The translations under genes were made by a program, and so were the position numbers. Below the pieces are notes generated by a model that did no database searches, had not been told where the DNA came from, and saw nothing but the letters and a program-made list of their open reading frames with translations. Below are positions 1-11,549 of a DNA stretch of 64,000 nt, piece after piece (the first letter of the stretch is position 1; each line of letters begins with the position of its first letter). The stretch spans positions 3,281,140 through 3,345,139 of the forward strand of contig JARUPZ010000016.1 of NCBI GenBank assembly GCA_031213475.1, given 5' to 3'. The DNA is from Nereocystis luetkeana. Taxonomy: Eukaryota; Sar; Phaeophyceae; Laminariales; Laminariaceae.

Positions 1-720
1 CGTCGCTCACAACGGAACCCCCCATTATCGCAATCCGGCCGCCACACGGGGGCAACTGCCAAGAAAAAGCGAGAATTCTAAGTTGACGTCACCAGAGTGG
101 AGGCCTCTCTGGGTATGACTGATCGCAACACTTACCCTGCCTACTGTACCTCGACGTCAGGTTCAATCTCGGCCGTCTCGCCGACCTTTGAGCGCAACAA
201 ACAGGACTATGCTGACGACGAGGTTGGTATCATCGTCAACTCCCTTCAAATAAATTATGACGACGACGTGAACGGCGATGCTGACGAGCCAACCAACCTT
301 GGACAGGCAGGATCGGGGGGGGTGAGGGGCGGTGAACGGCACTAAAAGCGTGTGGGTGCGCAATAAAGAATCCTGTCGACGGCTTGAACGCGGAGGTGAG
401 GAACCTAGAAGATGTCGTGGGCAGAGAAGGTGAGGAACCTAGAAGATGCCGTTGGCAGAGAAACCCCACCGCGAAGGTTGCCGCAAGAGTCTTTTGTCTC
501 CTTGTTTGGGGTCGGTGGTCTGGTCGAGCAGGAGACCGTGCCGAAGGCGATCGGAGAGTTGACGGAGGTTTCGGACGGTAGCAGTCGAGTAAAGTGCCTA
601 CCGCCACCGGAAAACTTTGCGCGAGTTGACCTCTCCGTGGCTGGCTTCAATGTGCTTTCCCGTGCGGTTCCCGTCATGGGTGGGGAGGGGAATCCACTAG
701 GCTCAGCAGCGGAGAGTCAT
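1..720. other. GC-rich flank upstream of Helitron remnant
   Basis: No gene is recognised here. Short open frames exist on both strands but none has a recognisable motif or a convincing exon structure. A short direct duplication occurs at about 401-455, where a phrase of roughly 25 bases containing GAGGAACCTAGAAGATG is repeated. The stretch probably belongs to the 5' part of the decayed Helitron that follows, but no terminal TC or other end mark was identified. Confidence 0.4.
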
Positions 721-3650
721 AGCATCCAACGCAATGACGCACCTCAAGAAGTTCGTCGACAGGGCGATGACGAGGAGAGAGGTATCACAAGTCCCGTACT
801 ACCGCTTTGCCAGCCACCGCGGCGTTAGGTACTTATGCGTGGATACGATGATGCGCCGGCAGGCGTTTGGGCAATGCCAGAGCTTCCGGCAGCAGATCGC
901 AGACCAAGCCTAAGTCCCCGTCGACAATATCACCCAGGAAGAACTTCAGTATATCTTGCGCGTGGATGCGGGGTGGGTATCGAATGCCGCCGGCAACTAG
1001 GGACTCTGGGTCACCACCATTCAGTGGCAACTGAAAGATGCCGTCGACCAGCTGGCGAGACTCACGATGTATACAGCGTAGCCCACCGCCGACTACGGCC
1101 GGGGCGACCTCCCTCGCTTGCTTTCGCCTGCCACCTAAGAACCTTCGGTCGAGGACGACGTTGCCGTACGAGATATCTGCGAAACTATCCGCGGACCCAT
1201 CCACAGTCCCCACATCGCGGACGGGTGGAGTTGGGAGAGGTTGGAGGTCTACGAGGAAGTGTACCTTTCGCCCGACACTGCAAACGCCAACTAATAATAG
1301 TACTGAAACCAAGCAGAGGGGACACTTCATGGCACCGTGTACGCCCACGGGTGCAGCTCGTGAGGACCGGAGTCCGACGAACGGCTCACTCTCCCCCGCA
1401 GATACCTGGAGGACTTCAGCCGGCGCTTGGGGACTCGTCGTAGATACCGGCACTGCCCTCCAGGTATATGGCAAAGTACGCCAGCAAGGCAGAGTCTCGC
1501 AGCCGAGAGGTGCAGAGCATGCTATCTCGGCTTGTGGCTGCCGCTGTCGCGCAAAGCGCCGACGATGAGAGCCTACCTCAGATCCTGCGCAAGGTGGTCA
1601 TGGCATACACCACGCGCAGGGACATCGGCGTACAAAAGGTGATACTTGCTTCTCCAGTCCAGGGGCGTCGTGCACAGTCTCGAGTTCGTGAGGTCGAGCA
1701 TCCGTGCACGGGTCTTGAAGGGGTTGTGGCGAAAACGGGGGGACTGGCTGTCCTATGTGACCTGCGTCATGCTTAGGTTGTCAGGACAACAAACAATGGG
1801 TGATATGAGCGCCGCCTCGACCATTCGCATCAGCCACATTTAAGTACAACAGGGGAGGCAAGATGTTACCCCATGATTTGCACCACCGCGCGTCATTTTT
1901 CTTCAGGCCGTTCGTTTGGTGCGAACTTCGTGGAAAGGCGATGTGGGAACTACTACCACAAGAGCTTGGCGATTTTTCGGCCGTGGTTGAGTGGCCTGCA
2001 TGGTGAGAGGAGCGGTCCGGCGGCGAGCCCGCCGACACGGCAGGCCCAGCGCGGCGACAACAGACAACGGACAGCTGGTGAGAGTTCGCACAGGGGATCC
2101 AAGATCTACGTCGCCACCAACAGCCAAGAGGATGATCGGTGCGTAACTTGCAGACTGCGCGGAGGCGCCGCCGCCAAGAGGCGGAAAGTGATAGTGACAG
2201 AAGCTCAAGCTTCAGCGAAGGCGATAGCGACGATGACAGCGAGGACAACCCGGACATAATCTACGGGGGGGAGGAGGCGCTCCACGACGATCTCGACGTC
2301 TGGAACCGCTGGAGTGGGACGGCGTCGACGGCATTTCTGTTCACTGTGGCATAGAGAACTGGAGTGGGGCACGTAGCGTCCGCAACGACGCTGACATGTG
2401 CTTAGAGGCTGGCCTTGCTTCCGTGGTGGTGGCAACGGTAGGAGCGGCGGAAGCGGTGGAAGGGGCAGCGACAAGGTCGGACGCCTTTCCTGCCGCACCC
2501 AAAGACCCGCCAGCATTGATCCTCGATGCAAAAGCATCAACAGCTTGTCGACATCGTTGTGACACACGCACATTCTTTCCACGCATGCCGACAAGCAAGT
2601 GCAAGGCACCGGCGGAACCAGTCGCCCAGAATTGGCATCAGCCTCTGCGCGTAAGTTTGACGAGAACGGCGGCGGGTACTGAAAAGACTGTGATCACCAA
2701 CGAGATCTTCTGGTTGCTCGGAGCCAGCACAACATTGCTGCTAGCGCCCACCGGTAACGTGGCGGCCGCCATTGAGGGTCAAGTACGACGTGATGATAAG
2801 GTGTTACCATGCTGCTTATTTGCAAGGAGAGGCTATGCGTCCTGAACCATGCTTGTTCTATCTCCGCTCTGATATGTGGTCTCTACTACCTACAACCATA
2901 AACCCCCCAGCTGCGCCCCTGTACACCCTTGCAACGCGCCACACTATCGTCGGAAACGCAGACACTGTTCTGTTTCAAAGTATGGTGCCACAATCCCCCG
3001 TCTCTTCCCCCCTCCGGCCCTAGAAAGTCCATCAAAGACCATCCACAGTGCCCTCAAAATTGCCTTCCCACTGGTGTGCTCTGTGGACCGAGGCTGACGG
3101 CTGTGTTACATACCTTAGTTGCCATGGACCACATCCACATCGATGATGTGCCCTTAACCACCCAGGGCGCCGGCGATTTGACGAGAATCCAGGCAGAGCA
3201 GGACACGCAGGGTCGAGCTTCAGAAGGGGGGTGCAAGCGGCAGCAGGCCCTGTTCAGGGGCCTCAGCCTATCCCCGTCGAAGCCTCCATGCAAGTGCCAC
3301 CGAAGGGTTCTGTGCATTTAGATCCCCAACCCGCCCACCCCGGGTCACACCGCTGTAAGACTGGAGACATGGAAGGGCTTCAACGCGGCCGTTGAGCTCA
3401 TGGAGATGCGGCGCCAGTCGAGATATGCCCAGGCGACCTTCCGACAGGCTCTGTTTAGAGCGGCAAAGGGCGTCGCCAACGAGGAGAATTGGAACCTTCT
3501 CGACACCAGAATGCGACACAAGGCCACGCTCCAACATGCTCGAACTTTCGAGAACGCCGAAAATGTATTCCACATTTAACACTCTCGCCGACACGGGAAA
3601 CTGGAAGCCCTCGCTACGTGCTACGCGGATCAACGACTTCCGCAACACTC
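720..3650 (+). mobile_element. Decayed Helitron (Rep/PIF1-helicase) remnant
   Basis: Plus-strand frames interrupted by several stops and frame changes carry landmarks of the Helitron Rep-helicase protein. Near 750-900 is a segment reading like the N-terminal Helitron-like domain (VPYYRFASHRGVRYL, then RRQAFGQCQSFRQQ). At 1468-1640 is the most conserved block: MAKYASKAESRSREV, followed by an acidic stretch and RRDIGVQKVIL. This matches the part between Rep and helicase where families read roughly AKYxxKxExRS and RDIxAQEV. At about 2650-2780 a frame gives a Walker A-like GTEKT and then LLLAPTGNVAAAIEG, as in PIF1 helicases. At about 3361-3580 a frame with LETWKGFNAAVELMEMRR and EENWNLLDTRM resembles the later helicase part. 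The Walker A glycine is replaced (GTEKT for GTGKT). The element is dead. Confidence 0.65.
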
Positions 3651-4610
3651 GCGACTGAGTTCAGATCTTCCTCCGACGACGGCTTTAAAGGTCTACACCC
3701 CCACATTTTGCTCGAAATGGGTTCCGGTGTGCTCGTTAACAACAGCGTTTGGTTCCGGGCTAGCGTTGCCAATGGAGGTGGTGGGGAGGTGGTTGTGCAC
3801 ATGCAATGGGGGGTCGACGAGGGGGGTGAAGGTGAACCGCCTGGAGGCCACCCTTGACGGGCATGGTCATCGTCTGCGTGGTCAGCTGTCAAGGGCCTCA
3901 GTACTTGGAAGAGCCGACTCGGAAAGTGGCATCAGCTAGGGGCGACGGCGTCGACCTTCGCAACGTCGCCCCCACCAATCCGATCGAGGCTCTCTGAACG
4001 ACGACCCACCAGCGCGAAGCCGCCGCCGCGGTCGGGCGCCGGGGGGGTGGATCGGCTCGGTGCATCAGCACGCAGCTTCGCTCGGTGCTCGCATTCGCAA
4101 CTCAACATCCACACAGGGCCAGAGCAGCAGTCTCGGCCGCATCGTCGGCGGCATATGCAGTACCGAGGGAAATGACGGCGTGACCTTCGCGGAGTTGGGC
4201 AAGTGCCGGCAACTGTGTGGCATGCTCCTGGAGACTGTCGTCTTGACGTGTCTCGTGCGGATCGGGAGAAGCAGTTTCACCCCGGTGCGTCTTCGCGCTA
4301 TGGACCCTATCACCCGGCTCAAAGATCGAACTCACATACGGCGTGGCCTCCCTGCGGAGATGAGAACTCCACGGCTGGCGAGGCTGCCACATATAAGACG
4401 AGCTACAAGACGTCCGGAGAGTGGTGGTGAGCGCCCTGGTCGAGGGGGGGGGGGGGGACTCGGCGGATGGGGGAGATGTGGTGGTGGTGGCGATGGCCCG
4501 TCTGGGGGGAATGAAGGGAAACCCTCGGGAAGGCGGGGGGGCAGAGGGAGTACGACGTCAAAATCCTGCGATACGACGACCCATAAGAGCACCTGAAAGC
4601 GTTGCACTGT
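3650..4610. other. GC-rich region, no supported gene
   Basis: Dense overlapping frames on both strands with no recognisable domain. A pure G run of about 13 lies near 4444-4456. The region probably continues the decayed transposon, since base composition and lack of introns are the same as on its left, but nothing specific marks it. Confidence 0.3.
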
Positions 4611-4619
4611 GATGGGAGG

Positions 4620-5560
4620 AGTGGGCTCATGGTGTTCTCGCTGTTGGCGGACGCATCAACGGGCTATCTTGCCGAGGCCTGGCTGACTCATGGGTGTGCT
4701 CCGAACTCGTGCTGGAGGTCCTGGGCGTGGAGGGGCGTGCAGTCAAATTTAACCACCCTCCAGGGTGGAATAGTGACACGACCGCCATTGGGGTCTTCTG
4801 CAGCAGCACGGATAAAGGGGACGCGGGGGGGAAGCGTAAGTCTCCGCGAAACGGCGGTCCAGGTTGGGAGCTGAAATCGTACCACGGCCATACGGGAGAC
4901 TTGGGTCCATGTCGGCCTCTCTGTTTGGCCAACGCAGCGACGGGCTATCTTGTGGAGGTATCACTTATTTGTGGGCGTATTCCGGGCTCCTGCTCGAGGT
5001 CCTGGACGCAGAGGGTCGCGCGATCAACTTTCACCGCCCGCAGCGGTTGGACCAGTAGGTCGAGCGATATAGGGACCTTCTGCAACAGCACGGACAGGGA
5101 AAGCCCGGCAACGTCGTCCTTCAAGAGAGCCCTCTACAGGGTTCTTGCCAACCGCTAGGGCCCCCTCATGCAGTCCGATTATTCGGCGGCGCAAGCGCTC
5201 GCCATGTAGGTTGTGCAGTTGCGTAACAACCTCTGGGTCGCAACACCCGGTGTACTTCATTTCCCGATATTATCCTGTAGCGGTGGAGGTGGCTAGGTGG
5301 AGGAAGGCGGCTAGGTGGAGGAACACCTTCCGAAGGAAGGAGGGGCGGCCGGAGTCCCAGCGACACGGCCGTCCAGGTTGGGGGCTGAATTCGTTGCACG
5401 TCGTGGGATAAGCGGGATCATGATGGCGCCAATGTTGGCGAACGCAGCGACGGGCTACCTTGTCGAGTTTTGACTGACTCGTGGGTGTTCTTCGAACTCC
5501 CGTTGGAGTTGGAGGTCCTCGTCCTCTGCCCGCCGTGGTTGCATAGGCCGTTTAGAGCTA
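4620..5560 (+). repeat. Three diverged tandem repeats (unit 400-500 bp)
   Basis: A phrase meaning roughly LAxAxTGYLVE begins at about 4645, 4930 and 5440 (nucleotide core GCAGCGACGGGCTA in two copies, GCATCAACGGGCTA in one). Each is followed by a related stretch: CTCGTGCTGGAGGTCCTGG, CTGCTCGAGGTCCTGGACG and CTCCCGTTGGAGTTGGAGG. Parts such as the CTTCTGCARCAGCACGGA phrase recur at 4798 and 5080, and the GTCCAGGTTGGGRGCTGA phrase at 4857 and 5370. The copies are unequal and broken. They may be the tail of the Helitron on the left. No function is assigned. Confidence 0.5.
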
Positions 5561-6368
5561 GGCATGGCGCCAGCCGCGTCGTGGCAAAGGCCGAGTAGCG
5601 GCACGTACAGTTCGCGACGGCTCGGAATGCAGTCAAGCAGATAAAACCCGCCAACCAAGACCAACGCCGGGGGGGGGGGAGATCACGTGAGTGCGACAAG
5701 GAGTTTGGTCGAATTAAATGAAAATCGAAGGACGGCATATGGGCCACCACGCATTTTATGAAATATTCCGCCCCAAGACTTGATCAGAAGATCCGTGTTA
5801 CTGTCCAATTAAATCGCAATCCGCTTCGAAGAGTCTGGAATCTCTGCCCCATCGCATAACACCCGCCACTGAAAAAGACTGACGCGCAAAACGTACGTCA
5901 CGGCATTGTCTTCCTCTTTCGCCGAAAATCAAGCTACAAAAACCAACAAGAAACAACACCCCGCATTTAAGTCAAATAGTTCCCACACGCAGCCGGAAAA
6001 ACCGAAAGGCTTCCACGAAATGAGCCAACACCCCGCACAGGTCAAGGCATCCATCCACGCCGCGCGTCGTCTCCGATGCACCCGCACGAACCACCCGAAA
6101 AAAACAGTTTTCCACGTCGGTGCGAGAAAGCAGTCGGGGGGAGACACCGCGAGCAGGCAAGAAAGAAAGACAGGTCGGTGGAACCCATCCTCGATTTCCA
6201 ATTTTAAGCAATAGCCGTTGAGTGAAGAAAGAGCACACCTCCGCGCGAACTACCCACAGTAGTAGACCCCCCTCCCGTCCTCCCTGCCCCCCCCCCTCCC
6301 CGCTCGCGAGTGAGTCTCGCCAGCATCTACCGGTAGTACTGCAGTATAAGAGGATTGAAACGCACCCC
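5560..6368. other. Gene-free stretch left of the 6.4-kb gene end
   Basis: No gene is recognised. The stretch holds an A-rich patch near 5925-5990 and C-rich patches near 6270-6305. The right part is probably the 3' untranslated region of the minus-strand gene that ends at 6369. No clear polyadenylation signal was chosen. Confidence 0.35.
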
Positions 6369-9300
6369 TCATGCGGGGGTGGCCACCTCGGTAGGAATGG
6401 CGGTAACGGCAACAGCCGACGCACCAGCCACCGGTGCGGGCGAGTCAACGCCGTCGTCGGCCAAGGCCAGCCGGGGTGCGAGGCTCCTCTTCCTCTTCTT
6501 GTCCTGCTTCTTGTCCCTCCTGGCGTGTCGCGGAGCAAACGGCATTCGGGTAAGGGGGTGTGGGGGGAAATGGCTTATCAGCCTTCTATTGATATCACGA
6601 ACAGGAACCCATACCTCCCAGTTCACACATGCGAGCAGGACAAGAGAACAGAAGACGGCAACCGCTACAGCGCAAATAATACGACGCGCAGAACCCCATT
6701 CCTCGGGCGTTAATAGTTAGTACGGTGGGGCCACACGTTGTCGCCAGGCTTTTCCTTTTTTCCTGCCCCTCATTTAGTCGAAAGAAGCATGCCTAGAGGG
6801 CTGCCAGGCCTGTATCGACTCAAACACGTTTTTTCTCCCCCCGAAACAACCGATTTCCCCATTTTAAACAGCTATCGCAATTAAAACCCGATGTTCTACC
6901 GACAAATATAACAGCACTGTGCATAGCGAGCCGTAGTATACTACCGCGCCATCATGGTTAGAACGCCACAAGAAAAAAATCAAGGTAACGTACAAGGTAC
7001 CCACTTTCCATCCCGGTAGACTTATGTGGGTGTGGGGGTCCACCTCGTGTTCCCTGCGCCTACACCAGCAGCGCCGGCGAGCATGCATGTAGCAAACCCA
7101 TACCTAGGCTCAACACAAACAAAACACTCAACACACTTTACCACACAGAAGTTGCTCGGGGAGCAGGCAGCCATCCGAGCACTCGCCCCTTAAACCCCCG
7201 CCATCATGCAATCGCATAGGGCACGTAAGCACAACCAAAACTCGACCGGCCATGTAGCACAGCGCACGGTACTGGAGTTACAGCACTCGCGAGGCTTATA
7301 TACACCCGCGAGGTATATGTAGGGTGAGGTGGCAAGCCCCCCCCCCCCCGCTCGCGCCGAAACAAAATATCCAGGTACACACTCCTATTTTCATAGATAG
7401 AAGTATACCGGTACTAAATTAAAACCAAGTAAAGAACAAAAATAGACAAAAATAAAGTTAATTTTAATCCATACAGAAATCCCACCCCACCGGTTTGTTT
7501 TTCAATCGGACATCAGGGGGGGGTGCGGGGAGGGGGGGGGGGGTGTACTCATGTCAGACATGGTCGTATCACCCTCGCATCCTTATATACGATGCCGGGA
7601 CGGAGCACCTCGGGTCTCCACCGACCAGGCAGACATTGCTTGCACCGAGCGCGAAGGGCCGTGAGGTACTCGCTGAGTCGCATGAAGGGTGAGCTGCATC
7701 CTACTAAGAACCGCTTTCGAGGCGAATTTTCCTGTGTATGGATGACAGCGTCAACGAACTAATTTACGTTCTGGTGTGGCCATTTCCAGAGACAGAGATA
7801 GGTTTACTACATAACTACCTCGTGGGTGCCTTACCATATACACACTGCGTGATACGATCACCCCCCTCGTGCGGAGTCAAGGTTCTCGCCGCACGAAAAT
7901 GATCTAACTCGACCGCCAGCCGTGGTGACCGCCAAAAATAAAAAACGGTACCCTGATTGTCTAGCCCACGCAGTGAAAGGCGTGTTTTACAGCGCCGTCG
8001 CCAACCGACGCCAACCCAACCTATATAAAATACGAAGTATATAGGGGGGGGGGAGAGGGTCGTTTTATACGTTTGCCGTGGGCTTTCCCTCGTCTTCCAC
8101 CACGACCCCCCGCCGCCGTCAAAACTAAAAACACTGGTCACTGAGCGGCGTCGTTGGGCGTACCTCTTGCTGAAGTTGTTCCACCCGCTCGGGCTCTTCC
8201 CGGCGTTTCTCGTGCCCTTGTGCTTTCGGAGTCCCCCGCCGAGCGCTTCGGTGGCGTCCTCGTCAGCCACCGCCGCTTTCAAGGTGTACCCGTCCGACCC
8301 GCCCTCTCCTGGTGAGAAAGTGCGATTTCCAAGGGCGTGTACGACAGAGAAGCGGCGCGGGTAAAACGGCGGGAGAAACTATAAATACGCGACAAAATGG
8401 TGGACAACGTGACAACGTGAGAAGCGGGGTGTGTACTCGATAGGAGAGATGTACTCGATTTCATGCATGACCGTAGTCGTATGACCATAGACCCTCGCAT
8501 CCCTACAATGCCGGGACGGAGCATGTCGGGTTTTCACCGACCAGGCAGACATTGCTTGCACCCAGCGCGAAGCGCCGTGAGGTGTCTGGCGAGTCGCTTG
8601 AAGGGTGAGCTGCATCCTACTAAGAACCGCTTTTGAGGCGGACTTGCGTTTAAATGACAGCTTCAATGAGTTGATTTAATTTCCGGTGTAGGCATTTCCA
8701 GAGACAGAAGCGGGGGGAGGGGGGGGGGGGGGGGATGAAAAACACGAAACAAAAGTGAAAAAAGGTACCAGGTATGTTCTTTAAAATAGAAACGAGGAGG
8801 AAAAAAAATGAAAGGAATGAAAGAACAACAAATAAAACTCACTTTTTCGCCTCTCCCTCCCAAATCTATGCTCCGCGCCACCGCGCCACGTCCAACGCTC
8901 TACCATACGCATACGTGCACGCTACCACAGCCAGCTCCCGCGCTGCGGAGGTTCGCGGACGCGATGCTTCAACGAGAGAGCGGAAGGCCGTTGGTAGGTA
9001 TCAACAGCTATATACCGTACAGCACTATCACACTATTACGGGGGACCATAGTTAACAGGACCTATGGTACACATAAAAACCTACCGGTATATGTTTACCC
9101 ATTTCTACTAACAATATTTGGTCCTGTTAACTATGGCCCCCCGTAATAGGATGATAAGATAACACACACCCTCCGATGCATTTCAAAGCTGGTCTTCTTG
9201 ACAACGTGGAGAGGGTAAACGCCGAGCGACGCGTCTGTGGAAAGAGATCTCCACACAACATCTTCCCCAAGCTGCCCTTTTTCGTTGTTGTACGCCGCCA

Positions 9301-11532
9301 CCTCCTGATTGGCAGAGAAAATCGGCTCTGGGAATGAATCTGAGGGGTGTGCGTTATCTCGCGAGTTGATATACGGTACGACGGCGGTTTCACCAAACGC
9401 GCGAGAGGGAACTTTCCAACACACGCCGGACAGATCACGATCTGCTGCTGTAGATCATCTAGATCATCTAGACTATTTAGATCATCTAGATCATCTAGAT
9501 TATTTAGATCATGTAGATAATCTAGATGCTCTAGACTATTTAGACCATCTAGATAATCTAGATACTCTAGATTATTTAGATCATCTAGATCATCTAGATT
9601 ATCTAGATTATCTACATAGATTCTCTACATCATCTAGATTATCTAGATCATCTAGATCATGATTTGTATAGTACAAATCTAACCCAGGAAACGTATGCTA
9701 GGTCATGCAAATCATACGGCTCCCTCCCGCCCCCCCGGTAACATGCGCTACAGCAGTAGACCGTACAAGGCCAGGAATGCATCCGCCCCGAAATATCTGC
9801 ATGATGGAGTGGGGATCGATAATCTGTCCACCGCGCTGAAGTTTTGCTCAACACTACCATCCAAATAACTGTACGCAAAAATCTTTCACAAAACCCACCG
9901 GCGGGCGGTCGGAGAACATCCCCCAAAAAACGAACAAAAAAACGCACATGAACATGAACGACTACTGTCGTTCTGCGCGCACAAACAACGACAATCTACT
10001 GTCCCTGGCACAAAACAAAAAAAGCAGCTATTACCGCAACAGCACAGGACAGGCGGGACCACCAAGACGGGTCGACAGCGACATCCAGCCTACAGCGGGG
10101 GTGGGGTCACGATTGTCCCCTTCTTGTGTGCACCAGCCAAGAGCCAAAAACAGCGTCCGACGTTCACAAAACAGCCGAATCGCCAGAAAGCAGAGCAAAA
10201 GCAATAACAGTGTTCTAATAATAGTGGGAAAAGGCCCGTTCCTAACGGGAGCCCTAGCACCGAGTAACAAAACCAGCTACCACTCCGGACGAAACTATAA
10301 GCGCCGTTTAGTCTTTCACAATCATACCCAAACCGTCCTTACATTTCCGCCCAGGCTGCACGGCAGCAAAACCAAAGAAAAAAAGGACACGGTTTTCGCT
10401 TCTGAGCTGGGTGCAAGCCGGAAATCCTCCTACAGAAAATGCTTCGACTCAGCCCGGAGGACATCCGCGCCGCCGTCCCGACCCACCGAAAATCTCCGAG
10501 AAACCTTTTTTTTCGCACCACAGTAGTGTCTTTTCACTAGCGAACACGGCTTGGCGACAGTTAAGACATGCCCCGACCGAAAATCTCCGAAAAACGTTCT
10601 TTGTTTTCATGTTTTTCATCACCCGCGCACACAGTTCGACGACAAGCAAGACATGCCTCACTACAAATACGCACCAGTCGGAGTGCCCAGCAAGTGCCCT
10701 ATCATACATACACGTCATCACGGGGGGCGATAGTAATCAGGACCCCACGATGGAACCAAAAAATCAGGTATCCCGCTACATTTACGCACCATATTTGACT
10801 CTGATTACTAGCAATATGTTTCCCCCGAAATCTGAAACAGAAAAAGAGGGGACGCCCGCAGGGTGGATCCCTTTTCGGGAAAGCCTCATTGTTGCACTCG
10901 GAGACAGCGAATAAGTATCACTTCGTGAGCGATATCTCTACAACAGCTCTAAAACAGCACGACGAAGCAGAAAGAGGCTAGGGGAAAACAGACCATCCCG
11001 ACCGCCCACCGGTGGTAGCAAGGTGTGTACCGTCGACAACGGCATCACTCCTGAGAAGTGTTAATTTTACCGACGTACCCACTCTCTGCGACGAGGTTCC
11101 GCCGCTCATTACCAGACAACCAATGAGGGAGTAGTACTCCTGGGTGGGAGTTCCCGGCTGGTCGGAGCAGGAGGCCTCGCTGGACCCAAACTATCTACGA
11201 AATTACCTACGGCGCGATTATAGAACAGTAAAGCCGTACACGAAGAAGGAGGCTATATGCCGAGTACGACGGGTTGAACTAGGGAAGGGAAGGGAAGGGA
11301 AGGGAAGGGAAGGGAAGGGAAGGGAAGGGAAGGGAAGGGAAGGGAAGGGAAGGGAAAAGAAGGGAAGGGGAGGGGAGGGGAGAGGAGGGGAGGGGAGGGG
11401 AGAGAAGGGCGGGCCCGCTCACCTCGAGCACGCGACTTGGCGTTGATGCACATGCACTTCGCTCGCGCTTTCCCAGACTTGGACGGTACCGCCCCCTCGC
11501 GGCCGTCGGTGAGGGCAAACGCCTGCATACAG
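6369..11532 (-). CDS. Unrecognised gene, last three exons (basic C-terminus)
   Basis: Three minus-strand exons join in consistent phase: 11423-11532, 8164-8308 and 6369-6519 (stop at 6369-6371). Donors are GTGAGC and GTACGC, and acceptors are CATCAG, CTCACCAG and ACACGCCAG. The first exon reads AFALTDGREGAVPSKSGKAR and then KCMCINAKSRA. The second ends GKSPSGWNNFSK. The last carries RDKKQDKKRKRSL, a likely nuclear localisation signal, and ends TEVATPA. Upstream exons are not resolved, so the gene is incomplete as read; they would lie between 11.5 and 14.4 kb. A LINE sits directly upstream of the first exon listed and short retroposon copies sit in the introns. I do not recognise the family; the basic end suggests a nuclear or nucleolar protein. 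The start could shift to 11522 if the nearer ATGCAG acceptor is used. Confidence 0.5.
6520..7510 (-). other. Intron sequence of the 6.4-11.5 kb gene, no further feature
   Basis: This is intron between the last two exons of the minus-strand gene. It is AT-richer than the exons and shows no repeat shared with the rest of the window until the short retroposon copy that starts near 7516. A C-run lies at about 7338-7350. Confidence 0.35.
7516..8045 (-). mobile_element. SINE-like element, long copy with C-tail
   Basis: One of the two longest copies of the dispersed short retroposon. Read on the minus strand it begins near 8045 (GGTTGGGTTGGCGTCGG), passes the phrases GGAAATGGCCACACC, GCTCACCCTTCATGCG and GTCCCGGCATCG, and ends in GAGTAC followed by a C-rich tail that appears as the G-block at 7516-7544. 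The other long copy, 32739-33265, aligns over its whole length. It has no coding capacity. The 3' region is homologous to the LINE described at 33530-34292. It lies inside an intron. Confidence 0.7.
8405..8735 (-). mobile_element. SINE-like element, 5'-truncated copy
   Basis: This copy covers the 3' part of the element. On the minus strand it runs from about 8712 (CTCTGGAAATGCC) to the GAGTAC end near 8420, with a short C-tail. A second G-block at 8709-8735 touches its 5' side and may be the tail of another, now lost, insertion. Confidence 0.65.
9036..9146. mobile_element. TA-flanked MITE (Stowaway/Tc1-mariner type), copy 1
   Basis: Terminal inverted repeats of about 27 bp start TTACGGGGGACCATAGTTAA and end with the complementary sequence, flanked on both sides by TA. 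The 111-bp body has no coding capacity. TA target duplication and long simple inverted repeats fit a non-autonomous Tc1/mariner-like element. Five other copies lie in the window with TA on at least one side. Confidence 0.8.
9170..9304 (-). other. Exon-like open segment of unknown status
   Basis: On the minus strand a good acceptor (GATTTTCTCTGCCAATCAG) is followed by 45 codons that read like protein, including QLGEDVVWRSLSTDASLGV and then VVKKTSFEMHRR, and by a possible GTGTGT donor. It lies in the intron between two exons of the unrecognised 6.4-11.5 kb gene, but its frame does not fit the phase of either neighbour. It could be a cassette, a remnant of another gene or chance. Confidence 0.3.
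9434..9745. repeat. Dispersed element E with GATCATCTA array, copy 1
   Basis: From about 9442 to 9662 the sequence is a tandem array of 9-10 bp units close to GATCATCTA, with TTTAGATCAT variants. It runs directly into a unique-looking core (GTACAAATCTAACCCAGGAA, then GGCTCCCTCCC) that recurs at 27.9, 49.6 and 56.1 kb. The array therefore seems to be an expansion at the edge of a dispersed element. Confidence 0.65.
9745..10710. other. Intron sequence, no supported gene
   Basis: An A/C-rich stretch with long but featureless frames. The phrase CCGAAAATCTCCGA occurs twice (about 10487 and 10576) as part of an imperfect duplication of roughly 90 bp. No domain or exon was recognised. Confidence 0.35.
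10717..10832. mobile_element. MITE-like inverted-repeat element (second family)
   Basis: Ends pair as CGGGGGGCGATAGTAATCAG on the left and CTGATTACTAGC...TTTCCCCCG on the right, around a body of about 60 bp. The layout is like the TA-flanked MITE family, but the inner inverted repeat (TAGTAATCAG) is different. A related inverted pair (GTAATCAGAACC / GGTTCTGATTA) occurs at 29040-29120. Confidence 0.55.
11281..11415. repeat. (AAGGG)n microsatellite
   Basis: About 16 units of GGGAA grade into GGGGA units at the right end. It lies just downstream of the donor at 11423 of the minus-strand gene, so the transcript carries a long pyrimidine run (TTCCC) at the start of the intron. Confidence 0.9.
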
Positions 11533-11549
11533 CTGATGTAGCGGGGCAG

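Noticed and set aside
833-1474. Minus-strand frame of 213 codons in the first kilobase
   Set aside because: It is antisense to the Helitron remnant, whose plus-strand landmarks continue on both sides.
9434-9662. A CRISPR-like or regulatory array of GATCATCTA
   Set aside because: Units are adjacent without spacers and drift in length; a simple tandem repeat in a eukaryotic intron fits better.
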